A program made the translations under genes and the position numbers. Shown here in pieces: positions 12,301 through 22,194 of a stretch of 64,000 bases of DNA; the stretch's first letter is position 1, and each line of letters begins with the position of its first letter. Below the pieces are notes generated by a model, which saw only the letters and a program-made list of their open reading frames with translations, had not been told where the DNA came from and ran no database searches. The stretch is from NCBI GenBank assembly GCA_008933995.1, contig WARS01000110.1, forward strand, positions 2,232,001-2,296,000, read 5' to 3'. This stretch comes from Datnioides undecimradiatus. Lineage: Eukaryota; Chordata; Actinopteri; Lobotiformes; Datnioididae.

Positions 12301-15300
12301 AACCAGTTTAACTAGACTTTCAAATTCCCAGTGCTTAGTAATAATCAAAAAGCAAGGTTTAGGCTAGACTTCTTATTGAAGGACAATTTGTGTCAACTGA
12401 GGTCACACCTAGGTTTTAGGTTTTTAAGGTGATTTAAAAATGATTCATTGAATGACAGTATATTAACAATTTAGTCATAGGCCTTTAGTCAACTTGTTCA
12501 TTTTCGATATTAAACTATTTAAAATCTTTACTTTTTTGGTTATTATTACATTAAGTAAATTATTTTGGTAGAAAATCAACCCAAAAATCGAATCTAGGTT
12601 TTTCTTTGCAATTCTACAAAGCCCCACCAAGACCAGTTACTCTACTACAGGGTTGTGTACAGATGGGGGAACCCCTTTATTTCTCAGGATCTCAAAACAT
12701 ATATTTTGTCATAAATTTAATTTAAGATCATTGAACATATTTCATTAGCATTTTTGTTGTTTTTGTTAACAACATATGGGGCCTTGTAGGAATCAAAAAA
12801 TTAAAGAAACACGAGAATTTCTGTGTTCCATTTAAGCACGATTGACATGCCCTTAATGTCAGTCTTATCTTAACATCATTTATCAAAAGGCAAAATGTCA
12901 TGACAGTATTCTTAAAAAAAAAGACAACACAGTGTCTGTGTTTTGAAGCCAACGGAGTCAAGTAGAAAATGCCGATGTCAAAATGAAAATGTCAACAGCT
13001 TGATGAGACAGAGAGCAGAAAGTAGTGTATCTGGCACCTTGTACACCAGATGTGTGCTGATGAGTGCCAGCGACAAAAAAGCAGCAGCAGCCAAATGAAT
13101 CAGCATCACTTGTTCCCTCCTCACCCAGAAAGAGCATGGAGCCAAGCATCCAAGTGCTCAGTGTACAGCAGAGAGGAAAGTGTGCGTGTGAGCGTGTCTG
13201 TGTGTTCCAGACATAAAGCACTCCAGAGGTACATGTTTGTACCCATTGTGGGTTGAATAAGATGACAGTCTCAGAAATCATTGTACAGAAAATAGAAAAT
13301 GGTAAGTAGTACTGTTTACACTAGTTGCACAGACAACCACACATGTACTTGAAACAGGTTTGAGTTAAAAAAAAGGCCTTTATTTTGAAGTGTTCCTGTT
13401 TTATTAGTGTATTTTATCACACATAGTGAAAGTCTCCAATTTTAATGCGCTGGTGATGCCACCTAATAATTCCACTTAATGGAATTTGTGCTGTCCGCAA
13501 TTTATAGACAATAACAATCATATCATACTCAGCACTCTGTTGCCTCCACTCTATTTCTCTCTAATCTCTAAGTAATAGAGAGGTTTCTCTCTAATATCTC
13601 TAAGTATTTGTTGCTCACAGGGTTGCATAATGTGAGATGTAGCACCTTCATGCTACACAGATCATTTATGCAAATGTATTAAATCATAATAGAACAAATA
13701 AAATAGTAAGAGATTAAAATATGGTTCTGGGGAAATGTCTGCAGCACTGATTATTATTATCATAATGAGTGGTGAAAATATAGTTTGCAATTTAACGTGA
13801 AAAACTTCTGGACATCTGGAAAAGATTTATTATCAACTTTGACTATGTTTGATCGCCAACTATCACTGTTGTAAAGACAGGGTACATCTTGACAGAGTTT
13901 TGCAGAGTCAGCTAAGAATATTTTCTACACATTAAGTACAATTGCTTGATCAGAGGTGTTGTGATATTCCAAAGGTCTGCTCGTAATCACATCCATGCCC
14001 TTCCTTTCTAATGCCAATGCAATAAAGGGTAAAAATAACGAAACAAGTGGCAGCCATATCTGTTCACACCGCTGCCAGTCAACACAAATGCTGTTAATAA
14101 TGGTAATTAATTACAGCTGGTTTTACTTTATTCTTTTTTGTTCTCTACCTTAATGTAAGTACACTGTGCCCACCCCAATTGTAAAAGTGACAGTCAAAAA
14201 ACATGCGTTTACATTATTGTTTTTTGCTGTTCCTTAAGGCACCTTAAGGCACCATGGCCATTGCTAACTGTTGTGCATTAGTATACCAAATAACATTTTG
14301 CGATCACCAGCACAGTCTGAGTTACATGCCAACATGTAACCACTTTGAGGGGTGTGTGTGCAATCCTGCCCGTGCGCCGTGTCACCATAGACCTTCAACT
14401 TCAGCAGAGAGCAAAGATAGAAATCTGGGTCAAACCCAAGCTTCATGTGGAGGATCAACACTAGCTAGTGATCAAACATCAAACAGCCGTCTGCAGTGCA
14501 AAATGGGGAAACTGGTGCGTCGGATCAGGAGGGTGTGCAGGTTGTTTTCCCCTGGTGTTTGTGGAGTTGTGCACCATGAATTTATCCCCTGGGCACAGAT
14601 AATCACCTGTAAGCTCTACTACCCATTCTGAGGTGTCTTAAGGAAAAAGAAATCTTTCAGACAACCTGAACAATGTGTGATTTTGCTTTAATTCTCCATC
14701 GTGGGAGCAAAGCACCTTGAAAATGCACAGAATGTTTTGGGCTGCATCAACACAATCCTACATCCCCTCCAAATGAAATTCAAGCTGAAGGTTCATCCCC
14801 TTGACACTGAAAGGTGGTCCTAAAGAGGTCCACACGACATCAAACGCATATTGCAGGTGGTGCTTTACAAAGTTACATAATGGGATTTCCAGTGAGCAAG
14901 CCAAGCACGACTGGAGCCCTGGAAGCATTGTATCTGAAATTCTACAGTGGCATTTGCTTTTATTAAAAGCGACGTACATATATGTATCTGTGCAAGGACC
15001 CCACATTGAACGATAACAGCCAAATTTAAATCGGGGAATTTGTTTGTGATAGAAGCAGAAATGAAACATTTTGATTGCAACTCATGTTACCGTATCAAAT
15101 CAATTTACTTTCCCTTACATCCCTCACAGAAAAACTGAAGCAGGCTTTTTTTAGTTTATCATACAAGTCAAAATGCCACAACACTCCTTGCAAGCATTTA
15201 TTCTCTTTTCTTACATGCTGACCTTGTTCTGAACATTTGCAGATGACCAGAAAGAGCTTTGACTGCAAGTGCTTTTTCCCCACTCAAAATATTTTGGGGG

Positions 15301-16049
15301 AGAAAATACAAGTTTCCCAGAAGAAAGCAAATTTATTCTTTTTCCATCTATCTATTTTGTTGCTCCTGTAGGCACCTATGGTTTCAGTAGAATCTATAGA
15401 TTGTTTTAATGAGGAAATTACACATTGTATAAATGAATATAGTCATGTGCACGCAGTGTTTAACTGGACACATCAAACCTCCCACGTATTCTTAGGGACA
15501 TAGATCCTAAACTTTTAATGAGATGTTCTTGTCCATTGTGAAAGGTGAAAGTGCCTGTGCTTTGGGTCTCCACTCATGTCCTTCTCTAATTAACATGGCA
15601 GACGCACCCAGAAGGCCGACTCCACTGCTCCTCTCCTACAGTTACCTTCAGTGACTCTTGGCACTTTTCCATCTCATCATGCAGTCGTGTCCTTTGCCTA
15701 ATTATATCTGTAATTAATATCCTGTACACAATTTTCTGCTTTCAGTGGAGCTTGCTTGGATAAATGGACTAAAAGTCTAAAAATGTTGGAGAAATGAATT
15801 ATATACTAATTATTTTGCTATTCTTGGAGCATTACAAGGAGGGAAGTTAAAACTGCTAGTATTACCTCACTTTCACACCAAATGCACCAAGTGCAACATT
15901 GTGCATAGTAAGGCAATTGTGTTCAGTGAAGGGTGCAGCAGCTCAGTACTTGGTTGCTGCATAACCATAGCAGCATGAAAGAACCTGATTTTCTGGCAGG
16001 ATACTTCGCTGTTGGTCTAGGTTCTACTTCACTAGTGCTTTTGGGGTGA

Positions 16050-16080
<31 letters not shown>

Positions 16081-17486
16081 GCACATGAGAGAGAACCTCT
16101 CCTATTTCTGGCAGGGTTCATGTCACGGAGAGTATGATTATGCTCAGATTATCTTCTGTGAAGTTTATGTCAATTTTGAAAAGATGTTTTAAAGACTAAT
16201 GTGTGGGTGTGGGTGTGTGTATAAAATCATGTATATGTTATATATATGTATACATATGTATATGTATTATGTTATCGAATGGTTATCGAGACATTTCACT
16301 TTTAGTCCAACAAGACTAAATGACAACTTAATGGATTATGGTGATGTGAGTCATGCTCTGGGGACTATGAACAAAGCTGTAACAAATGTAATGGGCCTGG
16401 CCTATCTAAGTTTTCCTGTCTTAATTATAACTTGAATGATACCATGAACATGATACTGAAACTGGTACTTAGTATTACTTTCACATGACTTAAATGATGT
16501 GTTATACTCAGATTATAATGTCTCCTGAAAGCTAGTTTAAACTTTTTTTATTCTGTTTGTTAGCCAGTGTTAATTATTATCTTTACTGTTTGTGTTCAGT
16601 CCCCAGCTTCTCTGCAGCAGCACTAAAGTAGCTCAGAGCCATATTGGGGAAGTTCACAGGGCTTCTCCCTGCTACTGCAAAAAATGTGTTGCTTTCCTCC
16701 CCCTCCTTCACTACGTGCATTTGTCATCAAAGCCCGACACAAGTGCTTTAAAGCAAGTACTGAGGGGTTGCCATGGCTACAAAGTCACCCTGTGGGCTTG
16801 GCCATCTATTGAGGTTTTCCATTCTCCTTCTATGGCGAGATGAAAATCCATGTGGCCAAACTGTCAGAGCCCGGCTTTTATGACTTCAAAGCCAGTCGGA
16901 ATCCACAGGAGCTCCAAGACCTTTGTCAGATGGCAATGTGTCGCATTCCTCAAGCCCTGTTGACATTCACAATTTGCCTCTCAGACCTTAGTAACAAGGA
17001 TGCTGCATTTTGAAAATGGATGCTTTCTCATCTCACTCCTGGGCTTGAGTACATGAATCCATTACACAGGGAAAGGACAAATCTCCTTTAATTTAGCATT
17101 TGGTCCCAGTTTACTTAAGTGAATAGATGCTTGGCGACAGGCATCGCAACAGCTTTGCTCATCTTTTATATATTCACTTACATGGGGTTCAAACATATCG
17201 CCTGACTCAGACAAAGGCCCAGAGATGCAGGCTATTTATAGGCTAACTGCAAGGTGCAGGGCATGGATTTGCTCACATTAGGACATTGATTCATCTGACA
17301 TGTTTTAATGACCTACGTACCGTCCTTGCTCACTGTAATGCCTTTTTCTTTCTAGGTCATGGCTTCAAGTTTGGACCAATCATTGGCAAGCTTCTGTGTG
17401 AACTCAGCCTGGGAGAAATGCCTTCGTGTGACCTTTCACCTTTCAGAATCAAGCGCTTTCAAGCAAAGACTAAATCATCTCTATAG
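185..17486 (+). CDS. pipox: Peroxisomal sarcosine oxidase / L-pipecolate oxidase, 3' part of gene (six exons)
   Basis: PIPOX is a peroxisomal flavoenzyme that oxidises sarcosine, L-pipecolate and related imino acids, using O2 and making H2O2. It belongs to the monomeric sarcosine oxidase (MSOX) family. Six exons (185-398, 2575-2757, 6015-6167, 10037-10186, 11313-11388, 17356-17486) join in frame into about 302 residues. These match human PIPOX from its RQTGLL motif (about residue 89 of 390) to the stop. Visible family residues are the HIYGLPS tyrosine, the GLVK lysine and CYH histidine (MSOX Lys265 and His269, by my alignment), the FAD-linking Cys in ESCMYT, and the lysine in GAGFSGHGFK (MSOX Lys348). 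The N-terminal dinucleotide-binding GxGxxG part lies before the window. All introns are GT-AG. The protein ends in SSL, a weak match to a PTS1 peroxisome signal. Identification comes from remembered family sequences; no search was run. Confidence 0.94.
399..2574 (+). other. pipox intron with an old teleost interspersed repeat
   Basis: This 2.2 kb GT-AG intron is AT-rich. Apart from the repeat entered separately at 1760-2175 I see no coding potential. The acceptor is CCTAG at 2570-2574. Confidence 0.8.
1760..2175 (+). repeat. Degenerate teleost non-autonomous interspersed repeat (MITE-like)
   Basis: The stretch carries phrases I recognise from a very common fish repeat: a GCATGCTAGCATGC palindrome at 1783-1796, CAGCTGAGGCTGATG near 1892, CAAATTTCATGGCAACC near 2050, and CTCTGGGGACCATGAAT near 2128. 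They occur in the order expected for the family, with much divergence between them. The class is not certain; it resembles a non-autonomous DNA element. There is no coding capacity. Confidence 0.55.
2575..2757 (+). CDS. pipox: pipox exon
   Basis: Follows CTAG at 2571-2574 and reads [16 protein letters not shown] through [12 protein letters not shown], then GT at 2758. It matches human LGGIVRDGEKV...SLVITAGPWTNQLL. The block [13 protein letters not shown] is the conserved FAD-domain strand of the oxidase family. The frame is open from the acceptor, and the start is set by the splice site, not by a methionine. Confidence 0.94.
2758..6014 (+). other. pipox intron holding a broken Tc1-like transposon
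   Basis: A 3.3 kb GT-AG intron ending in ATAG at 6011-6014. It contains an AT-dinucleotide-rich patch at 3580-3610 and the Tc1-like remnant at about 4770-5520. The rest shows no recognisable feature. Confidence 0.8.
4770..5520 (-). mobile_element. Broken Tc1/mariner (Tc1-like) DNA transposon
   Basis: On the minus strand the upstream part (5325-5516) reads like the Tc1 N-terminal helix-turn-helix, with [14 protein letters not shown] followed by [10 protein letters not shown]. About 590 bases further on, at about 4890-4950, comes [20 protein letters not shown], the DPKHTA block of the DDE catalytic domain. That spacing (~195 codons) fits a ~340-residue transposase. Between them other frames give [11 protein letters not shown]-like and AKYTQILE-like pieces. 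The frame is broken by several shifts and stops, and the region after DPKHTA does not read on. I could not find terminal inverted repeats. It is an inactive relic in a pipox intron, antisense to the gene. Confidence 0.85.
6015..6167 (+). CDS. pipox: pipox exon
   Basis: Reads [19 protein letters not shown] through [14 protein letters not shown], with AG at 6013-6014 and GT at 6168. It matches human LRINVCYWREMVPGSYGV...HIYGLPTGEYPGLMK. The final Lys codon (6165-6167) aligns with MSOX Lys265, the residue reported to activate oxygen, and the Tyr in HIYGLP aligns with active-site Tyr254. Residue equivalences come from my own alignment. Confidence 0.95.
6357..6432. repeat. Hairpin-forming inverted repeat
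   Basis: The arms AGCAGTGCTCC (6357-6367) and GGAGCACTGCT (6422-6432) are perfect complements, and four more pairs (GTGT/ACAC) follow after a one-base bulge. The loop is about 45 nt. It could be a very short MITE relic or an RNA hairpin in the intron. Confidence 0.5.
8958..9025. repeat. Hairpin-forming inverted repeat
   Basis: CATACACAGAGT (8958-8969) pairs perfectly with ACTCTGTGTATG (9014-9025). A further imperfect stem joins TGCATT and AATGCA on the inner side, with a loop of about 25 nt. The size suits either a MITE relic or a small structured RNA. No expression evidence is available. Confidence 0.5.
10037..10186 (+). CDS. pipox: pipox exon carrying the covalent FAD cysteine
   Basis: Reads [17 protein letters not shown] through [12 protein letters not shown], with AG at 10035-10036 and GT at 10187. 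It matches human VSYHHGNHADPEERD...PEPAVIESCMYT. The Cys codon at 10175-10177 aligns with the cysteine that carries FAD by an 8-alpha thioether bond in this family. The CYH histidine near the start aligns with MSOX His269, and the Tyr two residues after the Cys with MSOX Tyr317. Confidence 0.96.
10187..11312 (+). other. pipox intron
   Basis: A 1.1 kb GT-AG intron ending in a T-rich tract and GCAG at 11309-11312. A short GT-rich stretch lies near 10565-10590. No other feature seen. Confidence 0.8.
11313..11388 (+). CDS. pipox: pipox exon
   Basis: Reads [17 protein letters not shown] then IVIGAGFSG, with the final Gly codon split (G at 11388, GT donor at 11389). It matches human [26 protein letters not shown]. 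This is the conserved C-terminal FAD-domain strand of the family. Confidence 0.95.
11575..11950 (-). repeat. Degenerate teleost interspersed repeat (LINE/SINE 3'-end type)
   Basis: The run from AATACTATTTGTATAACACC through an A-rich block (AGACAGATATTATAAAATAAG-like, 11650-11675) to GGTCCTGGAGCAGGCCATTCC and AGTGAAGGCCTGGTCACTTG matches a fish repeat I know in the same order. Its orientation is inferred from the TTTATATAGCACC-like end, which in such elements is the reverse complement of the 3' tail. It is strongly diverged and non-coding. Confidence 0.5.
12214..12258 (+). repeat. 15-bp tandem repeat, three copies
   Basis: The unit GAGCCATACTCCAAA occurs at 12214-12228 and 12229-12243. A third copy, ending ATG instead of AAA, is at 12244-12258. 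It is a short intronic minisatellite. Confidence 0.9.
16051..16080 (+). repeat. (GT)n microsatellite
   Basis: About 15 uninterrupted GT units within the last pipox intron. Confidence 0.97.
17356..17486 (+). CDS. pipox: pipox last coding exon with stop
   Basis: Begins with GT, which completes the split Gly codon, and reads [16 protein letters not shown] through [14 protein letters not shown] and TAG (17484-17486). It matches human HGFKLAPVVGKILYEL...APFRISRF and a C-terminal AHL. The HGFK lysine aligns with MSOX Lys348, a substrate-carboxylate contact. The last three residues are SSL, while most vertebrate PIPOX proteins end in a canonical PTS1 such as AHL. Whether SSL is enough for peroxisomal import is not shown by the sequence. 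Confidence 0.95.
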
Positions 17487-17869
17487 AGCTAGGACGAAAT
17501 ACTCAGAGAATTAGGTGATTATCAGGAACTATTAATTAACTGTAACTGAAGTATGATTTGATATTGTCGTGGTAATTTGCAAGTTCTCAAGTGGTGTGCA
17601 CTCAAGTGTCTCCATTCAGTATGTTTAGTATGCAGGTTTAGTATAGAGTCACGTGACCAGTTACATTTGGCTTTATCCCATAAGCCAGTTTCTTGGTTTA
17701 AAATTTTGGGAAAGAGGTGCATTTGCTTGCTGAAAGTGCGCAAGGCAAGTAGTAACTTAAAGACTGAAGCATAAAGAAACAGCTATTTTATGTTTTCCAA
17801 CACCTAAAACACCTACATTTTAAAGACAGAAATGCAAATATAACAGGTTAGAGAGTGACATGTTAAAAC

Positions 17870-18112
17870 TAGAACTATATGTCATTTTTACACTTCAGTT
17901 TGTGTATTGAAAAAAAGAACATGTATGGTAGAGTCAGATTTATTATAGGTAGCCAGGCTAGTTATTTCCTCCTGCTTCCAGTTTTATTTATGCAAAGTTA
18001 AGCTAACCACCTGCTGGCTCTTGCATGGTTACCATAGACAAATGAGAGGCATAAATCTTTTAGTCTAACTCTGGAAACAAAAGCGAGTAAGCACTGTTTC
18101 CAAAATGAGTTA
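17870..18112 (+). repeat. Teleost MITE-like interspersed repeat
   Basis: The sequence follows a very common fish repeat in order: AGCCAGGCTAGTTATTTCC, TTCCAGTTTTATTTATGC, AAGTTAAGCTAACCACCTGC, GAGAGGCATAAATC, TAACTCTGGAAACAAAAGCG, CACTGTTTCCAAAATGA. It is non-coding and moderately diverged. The upstream limit is approximate. Confidence 0.65.
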
Positions 18113-18394
18113 TTAGATTGTCATGAATATGAGAGAAGGAGAAACATTATTACTGTAATGCTGTAATGTGTATGGAGGCAATTAAAGAAATCTACTTTCA
18201 CTTTTCCGTAAAAAGACAGCATATTTCTTGGCCACACAGAGTATCAACATAACCAGGTGTCTCATTACAGTAAAATGTGTACATTTACATTTGTTATTGC
18301 CATGAAAGAAGGGCAGTACAATGAGGAGAGGAGTCATTGCTTGTAGCAATATGAAATTAAAAATATTAAAATCTAAAACTAGCTATTGCATGAG

Positions 18395-18534
18395 GTTTCT
18401 GCCTGATAAAAGGAAGATTTTCCCTGCTGCTGTCGCCAAGTATTTGCTCTTGGTGGGAACTGTTGGGTGTTACTAATATGAAGAGTTCTGTCTAGAGCTG
18501 CTCTATATGTACAGTGTCCTTACATAACATAGTT
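18395..18534 (+). mobile_element. Fragment of LINE 3' end (same family as 20460-20706)
   Basis: Shares GGTTTCTGCCTG, TGTCGCCAAGTATTTGCTC, GGTGGGAACTGTTGGGTGTT and TCTAGAGCTGCTCTAT with the LINE 3' UTR at 20520-20640, in the same order and orientation. It is only the tail piece and lacks the terminal ATTGA repeats. Confidence 0.7.
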
Positions 18535-19689
18535 CAAAAAATGTCAAGATTTGGCATCATACTAATGAAATGGAATTCAGGAATTATTCTGCTTTCTTGT
18601 ATTCATGCAAAGAGTACAATTCTTGTAATGTGAAAAAAACATACTGATGTGTACACCTATCCTTGAGAACGATGAAACTTCATTATAATGTTTTAATACT
18701 ACACAATGCAATGCACCTTTAACTGGTTAGTCCAAAGGGCTGTATTCCACCTAACCCACTTTATAAAGATTTGTATTGAAATTAATGACAGACAAAATTG
18801 CCTAGAGAATAACGAGTCTAATTGTTCTCCAAAGCAACAAGAACTTTGTGTAATGACCCAGGAATAAACTATTGCTGCCTTCATTTTGACCAGGGAATCA
18901 GCATTGCCAACTAAATTCTAACATTGTTGCGTAATTGTAAACTCACCCATCTGTGACAAATAGTAATAAAAAAAGGCTATAATCTTATTGGCCTGTATGA
19001 TTTCATGCATCAGTACATTTCTCTCGTGCTGCCTTCACAGCGTTCATCGTTTTGCCAACTAAGTACATGGTTAAAAAGACATCAGCCATTGAGCCATTTG
19101 TCTATGTGAAGCCAGCTGCATGCTTAGGCTTTAGAGGTGGCCTATTGCCTAGATCTATTTCCCAGTGTACCGGTAAACATTTTAATCACTAATCAGATGG
19201 CCCATTACAATGAATGCCAACCAAGGCCATCAGCAGGAATGGGAAAATTATGCAGCGAAACGGCAAAGATCAGTGAGCCATTTGCTCCCTTGCCTCTAAA
19301 TGATTTCAGATGGATAGCAAAGGGCCATTATTCAAAATACAAGAATTAGAAGTACATTAAACATAGAAATGCAAATATTTAGCCGCTAATAATAATCAAG
19401 CAGGGCCAACTGAAACACCTCCTTGGTACAATGTTTAGCTTGTAAAATGCCACAAAGCTTTGAAATGAGCCAGTTTTTTTTTTTCTGCTACCGAGACAAA
19501 TTTGGGTTACAAGCCTCAGTTTCCATTTCTCGAAGGGGCATTATTGGTAATACTTTCAGTCCGAATATTGTGTTATGGTTCCAGTCCAGAGTTCATGCTG
19601 TGTATCAGCAGCTAGAAGAAGAGGCATTGCCAAGTGGCATGGATCTCAAGATAAATCAATCTGAACAACAAACCAGAGAGTTCAACATG

Positions 19690-20706
19690 CATTTGTTACC
19701 TCAAGGCTGGACTACTGTAATTCCTTGTTGTCAGGTTGTCCGACTAGCTCACTGCGAAGCCTCCAGCTCATCCAAAATGCTGCAGCAAGGGTTCTGATGG
19801 GAATTAGCAAGAGAGATCATATTTCTCCAGTTTTAGCGTCTCTTTATTGGCTCCCTATAAAGTCCAGAATAGATTTTAAAGTCCTTCTTCTTACCTACAA
19901 GGCTCTTAATGGCCAAGCTCCATTGTACATCAATGAGATGCTAAGTCCCTATTACCCCAACAGATCGCTTCGCTCCCAGAGTTCAGGTTTGCTTGTGGTT
20001 CCCAGAATTTCCAAAAGTAGAATGGGAGGCCGAGCCTTTAGCTATCAGGCTCCTCTCCTGTGGAACCAGCTGCCAGGTTGGGTCCGAGAGGCAGACACCC
20101 TCTCTACTTTTAAAGTAAAGCTTAAAACCTTCTTGTTCGACAAAGCTTGCAGCTAGTTCTAGTTACCATGCCAACTACACTCATAGTCTAAACTACCCCT
20201 TCATGCCACCCCTTAGTTATGCTGCTATAGGCCGAGGCTGCTGGGGGACGTCCTATGATTGTCTCCACACTTCTCCTCTCCCTTCTCTCTGCTCAAACTC
20301 ATTTAAACCATCACAGATTAACCATTAACTCTGTGTCCTCTCTCCCCTAGTACTGTGCTTGTTTCTCCCTGGTCTCTCTCTCTGTACCTCTCTACAGATA
20401 CCTGTGGCTCCAGAGCGGAACATATGAACTGCCCCTCCTGTCTCTCTCTCTGTCTCTCTCTCTTTCCCCCCAACCGGTCAAGGCAGATGGCCTTGCACCT
20501 AGAGCCAGGATTTGCCCAAGGTTTCTGCCTGTTAAAAGAAAGTTTTTCCTTGCCACTGTCACCAAATGCTTGCTCATGGTGGAACTGTTGGGTGTAATTA
20601 ATAGTAATGAGTGTGGTCTAGACCCGCTCTGTTTGTAAAATGCCCTGAGGTGACTTTTGTTGTGAATTGGTGCTATATAAATAAAATTGAATTGAATTGA
20701 ATTGAA
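19690..20706 (+). mobile_element. 5'-truncated L2/CR1-type LINE with intact-looking C-terminal frame
   Basis: The frame at 19690-20156 reads [57 protein letters not shown] and APLLWNQLP, then stops. This is the typical C-terminal part of a fish LINE reverse-transcriptase protein. A ~550-bp 3' UTR follows, ending in GCTATATAAATAAAATTGA and several ATTGA units. The reverse transcriptase core and endonuclease are absent. The unbroken 143-codon frame and good tail suggest a younger insertion than the other relics here. Clade assignment is from memory. Confidence 0.85.
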
Positions 20707-22160
20707 CACTAACTATTCAGACAGAAATTTATTGTTGTATTGCACTAAGTTGCATGAATTACTAGTTTTATAGTAATAATAAAACATAACAGTGCAATGT
20801 GAAAAGCGTTACTTGTAAGACTTTTGCTTTGGTCTTTTTTCAAAAGTTATATAGTCAGACTAACTTTCCATACTTTTCAGAAGTTTGTAATTACCTGCCA
20901 CAAAAGGTTGACTTGGTACAGCCACATGGCTAAAAGAGCTATTCTGTATTTTTGAAAAGTCCTTTCATTATTCCAGCTAGTAGAACTTTGGCCGGTCCTT
21001 ACAAATAGATATTTCACATGAAGAATTTGCAACAAAAAGAAAGTTTTCACACTGACAACTGAAAGAGAGGAACAGAAACAGACAAACAAAAATCAGTCAT
21101 TGATAAAAGAAATTGGAAGGTAAGAGTCAAAATCAGATATAAATAGGAAAAAGTTTCTGTGTCAATGTAAAGTGTCCAATAATGCCCATAACAAGACTGA
21201 CAGGTGTGTTGCTTGAACAAAGCAAATTCTAAAAACTTCAAAATAGAAATAGAATGTTAGTCGAGTCTTGGCACTTTTGGAACTGGACCACAAAATATAA
21301 GATGAACATAAAATGGACTACTTAATCACAGTTTTAACATGTTCAGTCTAACCATTAAGTTGACTGCAAATAACCCAAAAGTTAAGTTGAAAGGACACTT
21401 TTCAAAAGTTGAGTCAAAATGTTAAATTCTCATATTTTTTATGACTGTAGCTGTGTTTTTTATTGTCATCACTTCTAAAATTAAATGTTTTTTTCTAGTA
21501 GAGGTTGGCTTCCATAGTTTTTCTACTACTTTCTCCAAAGTACTGGTTTGCAGTGAGGTGGTTATGTGTCTGCAAAAGCAAAACACATCATAGAAAGTAT
21601 GAGAACCACTGCTGTATACTGTGATTCAAGAATCACTGCACCTTACATGCAGTAGAAACATGGTGCTGCAGCTATTTTCATAAACCTGTCCTCCATCAAA
21701 CACTGTGAATATCATAGAAAAAACTAAACAGGCCAAATACGATTACCAGTAGTTTGCTAAAGATTGTCACTGAGTGAAGCCCAAAGTTAGAATCTCTCTA
21801 AACGCCGCTGTGGTGTTAGAAAGACAGAAAAGAAAGAAAAAACAAAACACAGTGAGACTGAGAATGACAGCAGAAGTACTGTATTTTCCACTCTGCCGAG
21901 CTTACAGCTCAGTGTCACGACTGTTCCTGCTCTCTCACTATTGTGCAGAAAATCTGCCACTGCTGTCACGGAGGTCTGAGGCCAAAACAAGCTTGAGATC
22001 ACAAGTGACATTTTCCCAGAATCCAAAAAGATCTGATGCAGTGATGAATATTAACAGGGGCAGTGGTAACCTGAAGATATCTTTGGTGAGAGGCACATAA
22101 CCCAGAGTTACTGCCATTGTGTACTGGGTAATGTGTCCATATATAGATCTATGTACATTA

Positions 22161-22194
22161 ATGCATTGCAGAAAATTATGCTTCTGCAATGCAT
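22161..22194. repeat. Perfect 13-bp hairpin
   Basis: ATGCATTGCAGAA (22161-22173) and TTCTGCAATGCAT (22182-22194) are perfect complements around an 8-nt loop. The origin is unknown. Confidence 0.85.

Larger units (their letters stand above)
11389..17355 (+). other. Last pipox intron (6 kb)
   Basis: GT-AG intron from 11389 to TCTAG ending at 17355. It contains a degenerate interspersed repeat (11575-11950), a 15-bp tandem repeat (12214-12258), a partial duplication of TTTCTCTCTAAT...CTCTAAGTA at 13554-13607 and a GT microsatellite (16051-16080). Stretches at about 14220-15270 and 16600-17260 have higher complexity and G+C than their surroundings and might be conserved non-coding DNA. The 125-codon open frame at 14254-14631 has no recognisable domain. 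Confidence 0.7.
17487..19689 (+). other. pipox 3' flank and intergenic DNA
   Basis: The 3' UTR must start here, but I see no close AATAAA. Candidates are ATTAAA at 18181, AATAAA at 18863 and AATAAA at 18965, none decisive. The stretch also contains a MITE-like repeat (17870-18112), a LINE 3'-end piece (18395-18534) and, at about 19020-19400, a dense TAAT/ATTA-rich, high-complexity segment that looks like a possible conserved enhancer. Confidence 0.5.

Noticed and set aside
14254-14631. 125-codon + strand open frame in the last pipox intron
   Set aside because: No recognisable domain, no splice link to pipox and no start context. It is likely chance.
19423-19797. 124-codon + frame ahead of the LINE
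   Set aside because: Overlaps the LINE reading frame in a different phase. Its amino-acid content is not LINE-like, and it is a shadow of the 19690-20156 frame plus flank.
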